Below are positions 18,363 through 26,268 of a DNA stretch of 64,000 nucleotides, piece after piece; the first letter of the stretch is position 1, and every line of letters starts with the position of its first letter. This DNA comes from a virus. Under the pieces are notes generated by a model, which saw nothing but the letters and a program-made list of their open reading frames with translations, was not told the DNA's origin and did no database searches. The stretch is from positions 1 to 64,000 of the IMG/VR virus record IMGVR_UViG_3300036770_006296, one strand, 5' to 3'. The translations under genes and the position numbers were made by a program.

Positions 18363-20365
18363 TGGCTGGAATAAAATATTTAACGGACATATACGAAAAA
18401 AAAGGAAAGTCCTTTATTGAAAGCCTTTTCAATAAAAATTTAACTGTAACGGAAAATCTAGACGGTCCTTCTTTTTCTTTTGAAAGAGATTTTACTGGCG
18501 ATAACATATCTTTCTATAAAAAGGATCAAGATAATCCTATAACCAAGGTGGATAGGATATTAATGAGATATTACGAAAAGCCCATAAGCTATATAGAATC
18601 TCTATCTCTTGAAATCACAGATCAACTTCCTAAGGGATGGAGATTCGGAATGGTTTACTTTCCTAACAAAAAGCCAGTCAGAATTGAATACGATAGGATA
18701 CCAAAGAATCATCTTGTTTTAACACATGTTGTTGTTAGGGATGAATTTGGTGATATCATTAAAAATTTACAGGATAGGAATGAGCTCGATGAATGGGCGG
18801 ACAAGCTAGGAGTTGAAAGATCACCTATTATATTCCAAGGTAAACTTGATAGGGATCAAAAGATAGCTATAATGGATTTCCTTTCCACCCCATTAGCAGA
18901 TCTTAAAAATAAATTCCAGACCTCTAGTTTTAGTAACTATCTAATTTCAATCTTAAATAAAAAAGTAGAAAGAACAACACTTGGTAAGGATTTACAAGGT
19001 GAGATAGATTCCCTAGTTTTTAGATTCGAGGATGAAGACGGAAAAGAGGAAACTGTTTTAGCAAAAATGGTTGACCCTATTTTTCATGAGATAAACAGAA
19101 GCAGAAAAGTTACTCAAACATCTTATTTTCCTAGTGATGTTTATTCTTTGTGTCTTATAGATGTAATGAATTTTATACTAGAGACAGGAGTAGAAAACTT
19201 TATGGCTGAAGGCAATGATCCAGAGGAAAGATACATCAGTTTTGTTTTTGATGTATTTAAGAAGTTTGTATACGAGGAGGGTGAGAAATATGTAGGTGCA
19301 GATTTTCAAAAACCAGAATACTTGAAAACCGAAGGATTTGAAATAAATAAGGATTTAATAACTGACGAAGAAATTTTAAAGTCTATAGAAGACGACGAAG
19401 TTTATATAGACATTCTACAAATGATCCTTAACTCTTTTAGAAAGCTTAAAAGAAAACCACATGGATTTTTTACAGAGGGGCTAATCCAGCAATTTAATAT
19501 GCTAGTTGAAGATATTGCTAGCTATATAAACGCCAAAAAGAAAGATTTAGTTGAAGAGTCTTTAGGAGTTCCCAGCTTTGTTTGGTTTAAAAAAGTCGGT
19601 AGTAAATTTAATCCGATAATGAGTGACGAGGATGAAATAGACGAACTAGAAGAAATCATAGAAGGTTCTTCTTCTGGAGATGTTCTACCTCTTAATGAAT
19701 CTGAAATCCCAGAGACTATAACTGAAGACGAGAAGAAAGAAGACGCTTCAGAATTTTTCTCATTTAAGGATTTTAAAAAGGTAGTAGCTACACACAAAGA
19801 AAAAAAGAAGATAAAGATATTAAACGAGAATAGCCAGAAGGTAAATATTGTAATAGGTAAATTTCAGCCATTTAACAATGGGCATTTAAAAATGTGTACA
19901 AGATTAAAGAAGGAAAACAATTTACCGGTATTTCTATGTGTAGTACATCCTGGAAGTGAGCCAGGATCTAAATATCCATTCTCTGAGGATTTAATAAAAA
20001 AATCTATAGGTGCTTTAACATCAGAGAACAACAAACTTTTTGCTGGATATGAAATAATTCCGTCCAACCTTTTGGAGGATGCTCTAAATGCAGTAGTAAA
20101 ACATGCTAATCCTGCTTCTATATGTATAGGGGAAAGGGATTTTGAAAATATGATTCTTCAAAGAGAATGGGTAAGAAATAAATATGATTTAGAAGGAGGA
20201 GATATAGAAATATACAAAACACCGCAATGGTCAAATAATAATGATATTAGAACCTATATAAAAGATGGGGATTTCCAGCAATTTAAAAGTAAAGTCCCTA
20301 AATCTGTAGCGGTTCTTTTCAATGAATTTACTAAACAAATAAACGGATCCGAGAAGGATATATAA
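18362..20365 (+). CDS. Ligase-like domain fused to NMNAT-like nucleotidyltransferase
   Basis: 667 residues from the ATG at 18362, which overlaps the previous stop; a TTG 12 bases upstream is less likely. Residues about 25-240 resemble the adenylyltransferase domain of RNA ligases: TENLDGPSFSF at the KxDG position, then GEIDSLVFRF like motif IV and LAKMVDP like motif V. The catalytic Lys is replaced by Asn (about residue 32), so ligase activity is doubtful. The C-terminal domain starts at GKFQPFNNGHL (about 499), the HxGH class of NMN or cytidylyl transferases with Asn for the first His, and has NNDIRTYI at the ISSTxIR position. The middle is acidic linker. Possibly acts in NAD or RNA metabolism; the substrate is unknown. 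Confidence 0.65.
   Translation: MAGIKYLTDIYEKKGKSFIESLFNKNLTVTENLDGPSFSFERDFTGDNISFYKKDQDNPITKVDRILMRYYEKPISYIESLSLEITDQLPKGWRFGMVYFPNKKPVRIEYDRIPKNHLVLTHVVVRDEFGDIIKNLQDRNELDEWADKLGVERSPIIFQGKLDRDQKIAIMDFLSTPLADLKNKFQTSSFSNYLISILNKKVERTTLGKDLQGEIDSLVFRFEDEDGKEETVLAKMVDPIFHEINRSRKVTQTSYFPSDVYSLCLIDVMNFILETGVENFMAEGNDPEERYISFVFDVFKKFVYEEGEKYVGADFQKPEYLKTEGFEINKDLITDEEILKSIEDDEVYIDILQMILNSFRKLKRKPHGFFTEGLIQQFNMLVEDIASYINAKKKDLVEESLGVPSFVWFKKVGSKFNPIMSDEDEIDELEEIIEGSSSGDVLPLNESEIPETITEDEKKEDASEFFSFKDFKKVVATHKEKKKIKILNENSQKVNIVIGKFQPFNNGHLKMCTRLKKENNLPVFLCVVHPGSEPGSKYPFSEDLIKKSIGALTSENNKLFAGYEIIPSNLLEDALNAVVKHANPASICIGERDFENMILQREWVRNKYDLEGGDIEIYKTPQWSNNNDIRTYIKDGDFQQFKSKVPKSVAVLFNEFTKQINGSEKDI
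20357..20365 (+). promoter_or_regulatory. Late-promoter-like GATATATAA before cassette A
   Basis: The element overlaps the end of the preceding gene and starts 26 bases before the ATG at 20383. Confidence 0.5.
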
Positions 20366-20382
20366 GTTAATTAAAAAGATGA

Positions 20383-21243
20383 ATGAAAAGAATATTATCC
20401 TTTAATGACTTTGCAATTTTTGAATATAACACTTTTAACTACACTCCAGGAGATAAGTTAAATGAAGCTATATACCTAGACGAAAGAGAGAAAAGACCAG
20501 TAGACGAAGCGGCACTCAAGAAAATGAAAGCCTGCGTGTTTTTCTTAAACGGATCTTATCCGTTTTTTTCATCAATGCTATCTAGATTGATAATCAGAGA
20601 AAACAGAAATCTTAGATTTAAAACAATGGCAACTGACGGTGTTAGTATACACTATGATCCTGATTTTGTAAATGAGCACAGCGATGCAGAGATAATGTGG
20701 GTAATAGCACATGAGGTTTTACATAATACTCTACTTCACTTCCTAAGATGCCCTAAAGATAAAACTAAAGCGGGTGTATGGAATGTTGCAGCAGATTATG
20801 CACTTAACCAGGTATTAACTCCGATAGACCCAGGAACAATAAACACCGCTAAACCTGAACCTGTATCTAAGGGAGGAGTAGGAAAAATGGTGAAGGGTTC
20901 TTTATATCCAGGATGCGGGCACGTTTCTTACGATCGTGAGTTTGTTAACAGAAGTGCAGAATGGATATACGAAAAACTTTTAGCTAATGGATATGTTCCT
21001 GAGCCAGGTGAAGATACACCACCACCCCCACCACCCCCACCACCTCCACAGGATCCTGTAGTTGGTGATATCATATATGATAAAGATAATGATTCTTATG
21101 GTATAATTAAATCTATAGACGATTCTTCAGGCGAGCTTGAGTATGATCCTATACCTAAAAATAAGGTTAAAGAATACTTACAAAGAAAAGCTAAGGGTGA
21201 GAATATATTGGGAGACGATATAGAAAAAGAATTAGACTTCTAA
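20383..21243 (+). CDS. Cassette A zinc metallopeptidase-like protein (DUF2201 N-terminal type)
   Basis: 286 residues. It starts with the tag-like KRILSFNDFAIFEYN. The catalytic-type motif HEVLHNTLLH is at about residues 110-119, followed by WNVAADYALNQ, the pattern of the metallopeptidase domain (DUF2201 N-terminal) that normally sits with a VWA-like domain. Here the VWA parts are separate downstream genes. A poly-Pro linker (about 209-221) leads to a small C-terminal beta domain (VGDIIYDKDNDSYGII). ATG 20383 is chosen because it begins the tag; another ATG lies 4 bases upstream out of frame. Paralogue at 49247. A terminator-like hairpin sits 164 bases into the gene. Confidence 0.75.
   Translation: MKRILSFNDFAIFEYNTFNYTPGDKLNEAIYLDEREKRPVDEAALKKMKACVFFLNGSYPFFSSMLSRLIIRENRNLRFKTMATDGVSIHYDPDFVNEHSDAEIMWVIAHEVLHNTLLHFLRCPKDKTKAGVWNVAADYALNQVLTPIDPGTINTAKPEPVSKGGVGKMVKGSLYPGCGHVSYDREFVNRSAEWIYEKLLANGYVPEPGEDTPPPPPPPPPPQDPVVGDIIYDKDNDSYGIIKSIDDSSGELEYDPIPKNKVKEYLQRKAKGENILGDDIEKELDF
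20547..20569 (+). terminator. Terminator-like hairpin inside a gene
   Basis: AAACGGAT and ATCCGTTT form an 8-bp stem with a CTT loop, followed directly by a run of T, giving seven T in a row. It lies about 190 bases after the late-promoter-like element, inside the metallopeptidase gene, so it may act as an attenuator or end upstream transcripts. Confidence 0.45.
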
Positions 21244-21256
21244 TTTAATACGTTCT

Positions 21257-22240
21257 ATGAAAGCTAAGATAACTGACGTTAAAATACAAAAACTCCAGGA
21301 AGATGGAGGAGGGGGAGGAGGAAAGGGCCCAAGGAATCCTAAAAATGTAGAAGTTTGGCCAGGAGATGTTAATGATGTACCGGATAGGGACGAAGATGGA
21401 AACATCAAAGGAGATGACGTAGAAGGAGATTTTAAAAGATATTCCGGACCTAAAACAGATCCTGGATATAATCCAGGAGAAGTACTTAGACCTGGAGAAT
21501 TAGGGGATGTTGGAGATGGTGGAAATATAGACCCAGATAAGATAGCTGAGGAATGGGATGATATAACTAGAATAGCAACCACGGGAGGAAGTGCTCAACC
21601 ACCTCCTTCTATAAGAAGAGCTTTAACTAAACTAAAAGAGCCTGTTATTGACTGGAGAGCTGAGTTGGATAAATTTATAGATCAGGCAATATCCAAATCT
21701 AAGTACACATTGCCGGTTAGAAGATTTTTAGGAGCTGGGAAAGCACAGTATGGATATAAGAAATATAAAGAGGATTTTCAAAATATAGTTATTGCTATAG
21801 ATACATCCGGTTCTATTATTGATCCTTTATTAAAACAATTTATTTCAGAGGTCATTAAAATAACCGAAATATACAAACCCGATGAAACGACAATAATATA
21901 TTGTAGCGACAATATAGATAATATAGATACATTCGGTGTGGGTGAAGAGCCAGATTTAAATAAGATAGCATCAACTGGAGGAAACTATGAAGGATTCCAT
22001 CCACCTTTTAAATGGGTACAAAAAAATATGATTGACGAGGGAAAAACACCTTCGGTTTTTATTTATTTTACTGATGGATATGCAGATTTTCCACCACCCG
22101 AATATTATGATATAGAGAATTATTCAGATAGGTGTATTTGGGTACTCATTTCTTTTAATGATGAACCATTTCCTAGACCCGTTCCTTTTGGTGAAAGAAT
22201 AGATATAGTTTTAGCCAATAATAACGTAAAAAGAATTTAA
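21257..22240 (+). CDS. Cassette A VWA-domain protein, first copy
   Basis: 327 residues. The N-terminus MKAKITDVKIQKLQED is followed by a poly-Gly run (residues about 17-22) and an acidic, Pro/Gly-rich low-complexity region to about residue 110. The VWA-like domain follows a conserved block (YTLPVRRFLGAGKAQYGYKK) and carries the MIDAS-type motif DTSGSI at about 182, STGGNYEGF and YFTDGYAD. Such domains bind a metal ion and a protein ligand, usually working with MoxR AAA+ ATPases. LQE/D near the N-terminus could be a processing site. The next gene is a tandem duplicate with nearly the same layout. Confidence 0.75.
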   Translation: MKAKITDVKIQKLQEDGGGGGGKGPRNPKNVEVWPGDVNDVPDRDEDGNIKGDDVEGDFKRYSGPKTDPGYNPGEVLRPGELGDVGDGGNIDPDKIAEEWDDITRIATTGGSAQPPPSIRRALTKLKEPVIDWRAELDKFIDQAISKSKYTLPVRRFLGAGKAQYGYKKYKEDFQNIVIAIDTSGSIIDPLLKQFISEVIKITEIYKPDETTIIYCSDNIDNIDTFGVGEEPDLNKIASTGGNYEGFHPPFKWVQKNMIDEGKTPSVFIYFTDGYADFPPPEYYDIENYSDRCIWVLISFNDEPFPRPVPFGERIDIVLANNNVKRI

Positions 22241-22243
22241 TCT

Positions 22244-23251
22244 ATGAAAGCAAAAATAACAGGCGTAAGAATTCAGCAAATGAAAGAATCCGGTGGTGGT
22301 GGTGGGGGAGGAGACGTAGAGGGGGACGACTTCGGTATCAGAAATCCTGAAAATGTCGACGAGTGGAAAGACGATGTTCCTGATGGGGATACTCCTGAAA
22401 GAGACAAAGATGGTAAAATAAAAGAGGAGGATTCCGAGTTCAAAAGATCTGATAGATCCGGAGGTGGTGGAGGTCCAGCTCCTGACGGATACAATCCTGG
22501 TGAAGTTCTTAGACCTGGGGAGTTGGGGGATCTTGGTGGAGACAGTGGACTTAACGGAGAAGCATTAGCTGAAGAATGGGAAGATATTACTAGAATAGCT
22601 GCAGCAGCGGGTAACGTTCCAGCATCTATAAAAAGAGCACTGACCAAAGTTAAAAGACCTGTTATTGATTGGAAGGCTGAATTAGCTAAGTATATAGACG
22701 AGGCAATAGCTAAATCTAAATATACATTACCAGCTAGAAGATTTTTAGGAGCGGGAAAAGCACAATATGGATATAAGAAATACAAAGAGGATTTCGAAAG
22801 CGTGGTTGTTGCAATAGATACTTCCGGATCTATCACTAGAGAAATGATAGAACAATTTTTAGGGGAGGTTATGAATATAACACAAGCATATACCCCTAAG
22901 AAAACCATTATATTATACTGCGACACCCAAGTTTACGAGCCGGATATATTAGAGCCAGGAGACACTCCTGATTTTAATAAAATAGCCGGAGGTGGTGGAA
23001 CATATTTTTGGCCTCCATTCAAATGGGTAGAAAGAAATTTAATAGAAGAAGGCGAAAAACCGACAGTATTTATATACTTTACTGACGGTGAAGCAAACTT
23101 CCCGTCTGCGGATGACTATGAGATTTCTCAATATGAAAATAGATGTATTTGGGTATTTCTCACATTTAATGATGAACCCTATCCAAACCCGCAACCTTTT
23201 GGCGAGAGAATAGACATAGTACTTGCCAATAAGAATGTAAAAAGAATATAA
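22244..23251 (+). CDS. Cassette A VWA-domain protein, second copy
   Basis: 335 residues, clearly a tandem duplicate of the gene at 21257: same N-terminus (MKAKITGVRIQQMKES), poly-Gly run, acidic linker, RRFLGAGKAQYGYKKYKEDF block and MIDAS-type motif DTSGSI at about residue 192. Differences are concentrated in the MIDAS flank (ITREMIEQF) and in the second metal loop (GGGGTYFWPPF in place of STGGNYEGF), so the two copies may bind different partners. It begins 4 bases after the first copy and is followed by the MoxR gene with its own promoter-like element. Confidence 0.75.
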   Translation: MKAKITGVRIQQMKESGGGGGGGDVEGDDFGIRNPENVDEWKDDVPDGDTPERDKDGKIKEEDSEFKRSDRSGGGGGPAPDGYNPGEVLRPGELGDLGGDSGLNGEALAEEWEDITRIAAAAGNVPASIKRALTKVKRPVIDWKAELAKYIDEAIAKSKYTLPARRFLGAGKAQYGYKKYKEDFESVVVAIDTSGSITREMIEQFLGEVMNITQAYTPKKTIILYCDTQVYEPDILEPGDTPDFNKIAGGGGTYFWPPFKWVERNLIEEGEKPTVFIYFTDGEANFPSADDYEISQYENRCIWVFLTFNDEPYPNPQPFGERIDIVLANKNVKRI

Positions 23252-23257
23252 AAAGTA

Positions 23258-23266
23258 GATATATAA
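23258..23266 (+). promoter_or_regulatory. Late-promoter-like GATATATAA before MoxR gene A
   Basis: The element starts 27 bases before the ATG at 23285, in a 33-base A-rich spacer. Confidence 0.5.
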
Positions 23267-23284
23267 AGAAAATAAAAAAATAAA

Positions 23285-24889
23285 ATGGGCAAAAGAATTT
23301 ATAATTTTAACGAGTTTGTCAATGAATCCTATATGAGTGAGGGATTTTTCTCTGATTTGGGATCGAAAATATCATCATGGGCAAAAAGTTTATATAATGC
23401 AGTTAAGTCAGGATTAGTTAGATTGATATCATCAGGACCTAAGAAAGGAACCCCTAGGGTGGCATTGTTTGACGATAGCAAGAGTGATTCAATCTTAAAT
23501 CAGGTTAACAATTTCTACAAAGGTACTGAATTCTATAATATGAATAACCTTGAGATCCCTGAGACCCTTGAAGAAAGCTTCTTATGGGAAGATGCAGTTC
23601 CTTTAACTTATCCTATAGAAGACGACGTACCAAACTATTCTGAACAGGAGATAAAAGAGACTATTAAAAGAAACATGAGAGATATCTTTAGAATTGCAGA
23701 TGAAATGGAAGCAGCTAAAGAATCTGGAGCATCTGATGACGAGTTAGATGATATTTACAGAGGAATTCTAGATGTTAAACCAATATTCATATACGGAGCT
23801 CCAGGGATTGGTAAAACTCAAATAGTAGCCCAAGTTTGTGACGAATTAGGAAAAGAATTATACGGACATAAACTATCTTTAGTTAACGTAGATGGTGAGA
23901 ACGCAGAGCCTGTTGATTTTGCTGGGGTACCTAGTGTAGTAGATATTGAATCACCAAATGAAGAAAACCCAATTGGAAGAGGTGTTACCAGATCTAATAT
24001 TAATGTTGATATACTCCCTTATGATAACGGAAAAAATCAAAAAGGGGGAATCCTATTCATCGACGAGTTAAACCGTATGCCTAAAGAAGTTATTAAGATA
24101 TTTATGAAACTTGCTCAGTCCAGAAGAATCGGTAACAATTATAAGGTTCCTTCTAGATGGTATATCGTTGCAGCAGGTAACCGAAAAGAAGATGATAGAG
24201 GAAATATCGAAGAATTAGGTACTGCTCTTAGAGACAGATTCGAAGCTGTTAACTTTGTACCAACTATAAAAGGATTTAGAGGATATATCGAGGGAAGCAG
24301 ATACAAAGACGTTGTTCTTCCAGAGCTTCTAGATTTCTTAGAATTCCAGCCAGTATACTTCCATAATTTGGATCCGGCTCTTAAGAAAACAAAATATCCA
24401 ACTCCTAGGGCTTGGGTAGATGCTTCGAACTCTTTAAGAAGAGTTATTAGAGAATTGGAAGCTAAAGGAGTTACAAAGATTCCGGAAGATGTGATAAGAA
24501 AAGAATTCTCTAAAAATGTTGGATATGATGCAACATCAGCTTTCTTGAATTTCTACAAGATTGCTAAAGATATTCCAGTAAAAGATCTTATTCTACCTTA
24601 CACGGATCCCGATAAAGCTCCAGTTCCTGCGGATAAAGGGGATAGACCAGATTATACACACGCTTTATTTGGAGCGGTTATGAGAAAAAGCACAGAGATG
24701 CAATTAACACCTAAAGAGGTTTGTAATTATGCTAAATGGTTAGAAAGAATTGATAAAGAGGAAGAAGGAGCAGCACAGATTACAACTTTCTTTAAGCTTC
24801 ATCCAGAATTGGCAAAAGATCCTGCAATGTACTCTTGCTTAGGACCTTTGGCTGATAAATGGGGAGCTAAAGTTGGACAAGAGTTCTAA
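23285..24889 (+). CDS. Cassette A MoxR-type AAA+ ATPase, tagged
   Basis: 534 residues. Residues 1-15 are the tag (KRIYNFNEFVNES, cut expected after VNE). Then comes a region with GFFSDLG and GPKKGTP shared with its paralogue at 47757. The AAA+ core has Walker A GAPGIGKTQ (about 172), Walker B ILFIDELNR (about 256), sensor AAGNRKE (about 298) and the arginine-finger type RDRFEAVNF (about 317), followed by the MoxR-type helical lid with YPTPRAW. MoxR ATPases remodel client proteins with VWA partners. All catalytic motifs are intact. The tag suggests that it enters the capsid. Confidence 0.85.
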   Translation: MGKRIYNFNEFVNESYMSEGFFSDLGSKISSWAKSLYNAVKSGLVRLISSGPKKGTPRVALFDDSKSDSILNQVNNFYKGTEFYNMNNLEIPETLEESFLWEDAVPLTYPIEDDVPNYSEQEIKETIKRNMRDIFRIADEMEAAKESGASDDELDDIYRGILDVKPIFIYGAPGIGKTQIVAQVCDELGKELYGHKLSLVNVDGENAEPVDFAGVPSVVDIESPNEENPIGRGVTRSNINVDILPYDNGKNQKGGILFIDELNRMPKEVIKIFMKLAQSRRIGNNYKVPSRWYIVAAGNRKEDDRGNIEELGTALRDRFEAVNFVPTIKGFRGYIEGSRYKDVVLPELLDFLEFQPVYFHNLDPALKKTKYPTPRAWVDASNSLRRVIRELEAKGVTKIPEDVIRKEFSKNVGYDATSAFLNFYKIAKDIPVKDLILPYTDPDKAPVPADKGDRPDYTHALFGAVMRKSTEMQLTPKEVCNYAKWLERIDKEEEGAAQITTFFKLHPELAKDPAMYSCLGPLADKWGAKVGQEF

Positions 24890-25162
24890 ATGAAAAAATA
24901 TAGTCAAATAAAGGAGGGTCATACCTATAAGTATGACCTTTCTAATAGTAAGAAACTTCTAGAGGAAGCCATGGAAAAGATAAACATGGTTAAAGAAGAA
25001 TTTTCTAAGCTAGATGATATAGACTTACAAGAACTCGAGGAAGGTTGGAATCTTATAGATAAATACTACGGAAACGTTGTTAGAGGAGAGATATTCAAAA
25101 GAAATAAAAAAAGGTATATCCCAAACACTTCTGCAGTTTTTCCAAGAAAAGGAGATAGTTAA
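24890..25162 (+). CDS. Small hypothetical protein after MoxR gene A
   Basis: 90 residues, starting directly after the MoxR stop with no spacer. The N-terminus MKKYSQIKEG is a short variant of the tag (IKE/G). The middle is a helical, charged segment (SKKLLEEAMEKINMVKEEFSK) and the C-terminus is basic (FKRNKKRYIP). No family recognised. It may be a partner of the MoxR protein, as judged by position only. Confidence 0.5.
   Translation: MKKYSQIKEGHTYKYDLSNSKKLLEEAMEKINMVKEEFSKLDDIDLQELEEGWNLIDKYYGNVVRGEIFKRNKKRYIPNTSAVFPRKGDS
24917..24938 (+). other. Hairpin at start of gene, terminator-like
   Basis: GGTCATAC and GTATGACC form a perfect 8-bp stem with a CTATAA loop, followed by TTTCT. It is 28 bases after the MoxR stop codon, inside the next gene. 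It may end part of the MoxR transcripts; the U tract is short. Confidence 0.35.
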
Positions 25163-25164
25163 CT

Positions 25165-25701
25165 ATGAAACATATAAAATTATTTGAGCATTTTTTAATG
25201 GAAGAGGATGGATTCGGTAGAGACTTCTTTGTTAAAAGGAAGGACGGAAAAGTTTCCAAATACTATTTTAAAATAGAAGGTGAGGAAGAAAATCTAGGAT
25301 TCATTATCAATATAGGCAAACTTTCACGAGGATCTTCTATAGATGAAGCAGAAAATAGCTATTGTGTTGTATCGGCAGAACCAATTAAAATCGGAATACT
25401 TGATGACTATTTAGTAAATGATACAGATTATAAGTCTAGAGAGGATGACGATTTTAATCTCACTAGATCAGAGTTTATGAGATTTTATAGAATCTTAAGT
25501 GAAACAATAAAAGACTATTTACAAAATAATCCTAAGGTCTCTAAAATCTATGACGAGATTACAATGAATCTAAATGTAGATTTCTCTGAGTATAAAGACA
25601 GGGTAGAAACATTAATGGGAGAATGGAGCTACGAAAAATGGAGCGTTCAGGAAGGACCGGATGATGAAACTTTAATTTATACTAGAAGGGACCATGACTA
25701 A
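25165..25701 (+). CDS. Tagged hypothetical protein
   Basis: 178 residues. The N-terminus KHIKLFEHFLMEEDG matches the tag with cut expected after LME. The mature part is a mixed alpha/beta protein with a beta-rich half (DFFVKRKDGKVSKYYFKIEG) and a helical half. No family recognised. It lies 2 bases after the preceding gene and overlaps the next by 8 bases, so it is co-expressed with cassette A. Confidence 0.55.
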   Translation: MKHIKLFEHFLMEEDGFGRDFFVKRKDGKVSKYYFKIEGEEENLGFIINIGKLSRGSSIDEAENSYCVVSAEPIKIGILDDYLVNDTDYKSREDDDFNLTRSEFMRFYRILSETIKDYLQNNPKVSKIYDEITMNLNVDFSEYKDRVETLMGEWSYEKWSVQEGPDDETLIYTRRDHD

Positions 25702-26005
25702 TAATATTCTTTCATATAAAGAATTTATAAATGAATCCAGGATTCCAATAGCTTGGGCTAAGCCATCGGCTACAACAATAAAGGTTCTTTCTTTTATAGG
25801 GGAGAAAGAAAAAGTAACCAAAAGAGAACTCACGGAATTCATAGATAGCATACCGGAAGACGCTTCTGGAAAAAAGCCTTCTATGAACTGGGTTAGGGGT
25901 CAAAAAAAGTATATCAAATATAAAGTCCAAGAGGAGGAAGCAAACTATTTCTCACTAACAACTCTAGGTAAAAGAATCCTAAAAGCATCTAGCGTAAACG
26001 AATAA
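25694..26005 (+). CDS. Tagged small protein, winged-helix-like
   Basis: 103 residues. The tag is nearly ideal: NILSYKEFINES, cut expected after INE. The remaining 88 residues look like a winged-helix fold: TIKVLSFIGEKEKVTKRELTEFID, then a recognition-helix-like MNWVRGQKKYIK, and a wing-like segment ending YFSLTTLGKRILK. If so, it could bind DNA, and the tag would deliver it with the genome. This is inferred from pattern only. Confidence 0.5.
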   Translation: MTNNILSYKEFINESRIPIAWAKPSATTIKVLSFIGEKEKVTKRELTEFIDSIPEDASGKKPSMNWVRGQKKYIKYKVQEEEANYFSLTTLGKRILKASSVNE

Positions 26006-26036
26006 ATCTTATATTTTTTACTAAATCCTTTAAAAA

Positions 26037-26069
26037 ATGAAACATTTTAATAGATTTGCAGTAGAATAA
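26037..26069 (+). other. Ten-codon open frame consisting of the tag alone
   Basis: ATG to TAA reads MKHFNRFAVE, which matches the tag and stops exactly at the Glu where cleavage would occur. It may be a remnant of a lost tagged gene, a free peptide, or chance: a TAGATTTG sequence resembling a host -7 box lies within it (26051-26058) and could be the promoter of the next gene. Confidence 0.3.
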
Positions 26070-26083
26070 TAAAATATTTAACA

Positions 26084-26263
26084 ATGGAAAATTACGAAAA
26101 AATCAAGGAATTAGTAGAAAGCATGTCTAAAGATATGGAAGCTTTTTACGTAAAAGGTAACAAGTCTGCTGGTACACGTGTAAGAACAGCTTGTCAAGAG
26201 CTTAAGAAATTAGCTCAAGATTTAAGAGTTAACGTACAAGAAACTAAAAACACCAAAGCTTAA
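26084..26263 (+). CDS. Histone H1-like (Hc1 family) DNA-binding protein
   Basis: 59 residues. The sequence MENYEKIKELVESMSKDMEAF followed by KGNKSAGTRVRTACQELKKLAQDLR fits the small bacterial histone H1-like proteins of Bacteroidetes, in which a helix pair is joined by GNKAAGxRARKAS. Here two usual Lys/Arg positions are less basic (VRTACQ). Such proteins bind and compact DNA. In a phage it could condense the genome or manipulate host chromatin. The start follows an A-rich leader without Shine-Dalgarno sequence. It is a useful sign of a Bacteroidetes host. Confidence 0.7.
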   Translation: MENYEKIKELVESMSKDMEAFYVKGNKSAGTRVRTACQELKKLAQDLRVNVQETKNTKA

Positions 26264-26268
26264 TCTTT

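Noticed and set aside
22273-22926. A 217-codon minus-strand open frame
   Set aside because: It is antisense to the VWA gene and arises from Gly/Pro-rich codon use; it is Ser/Pro-rich low complexity.
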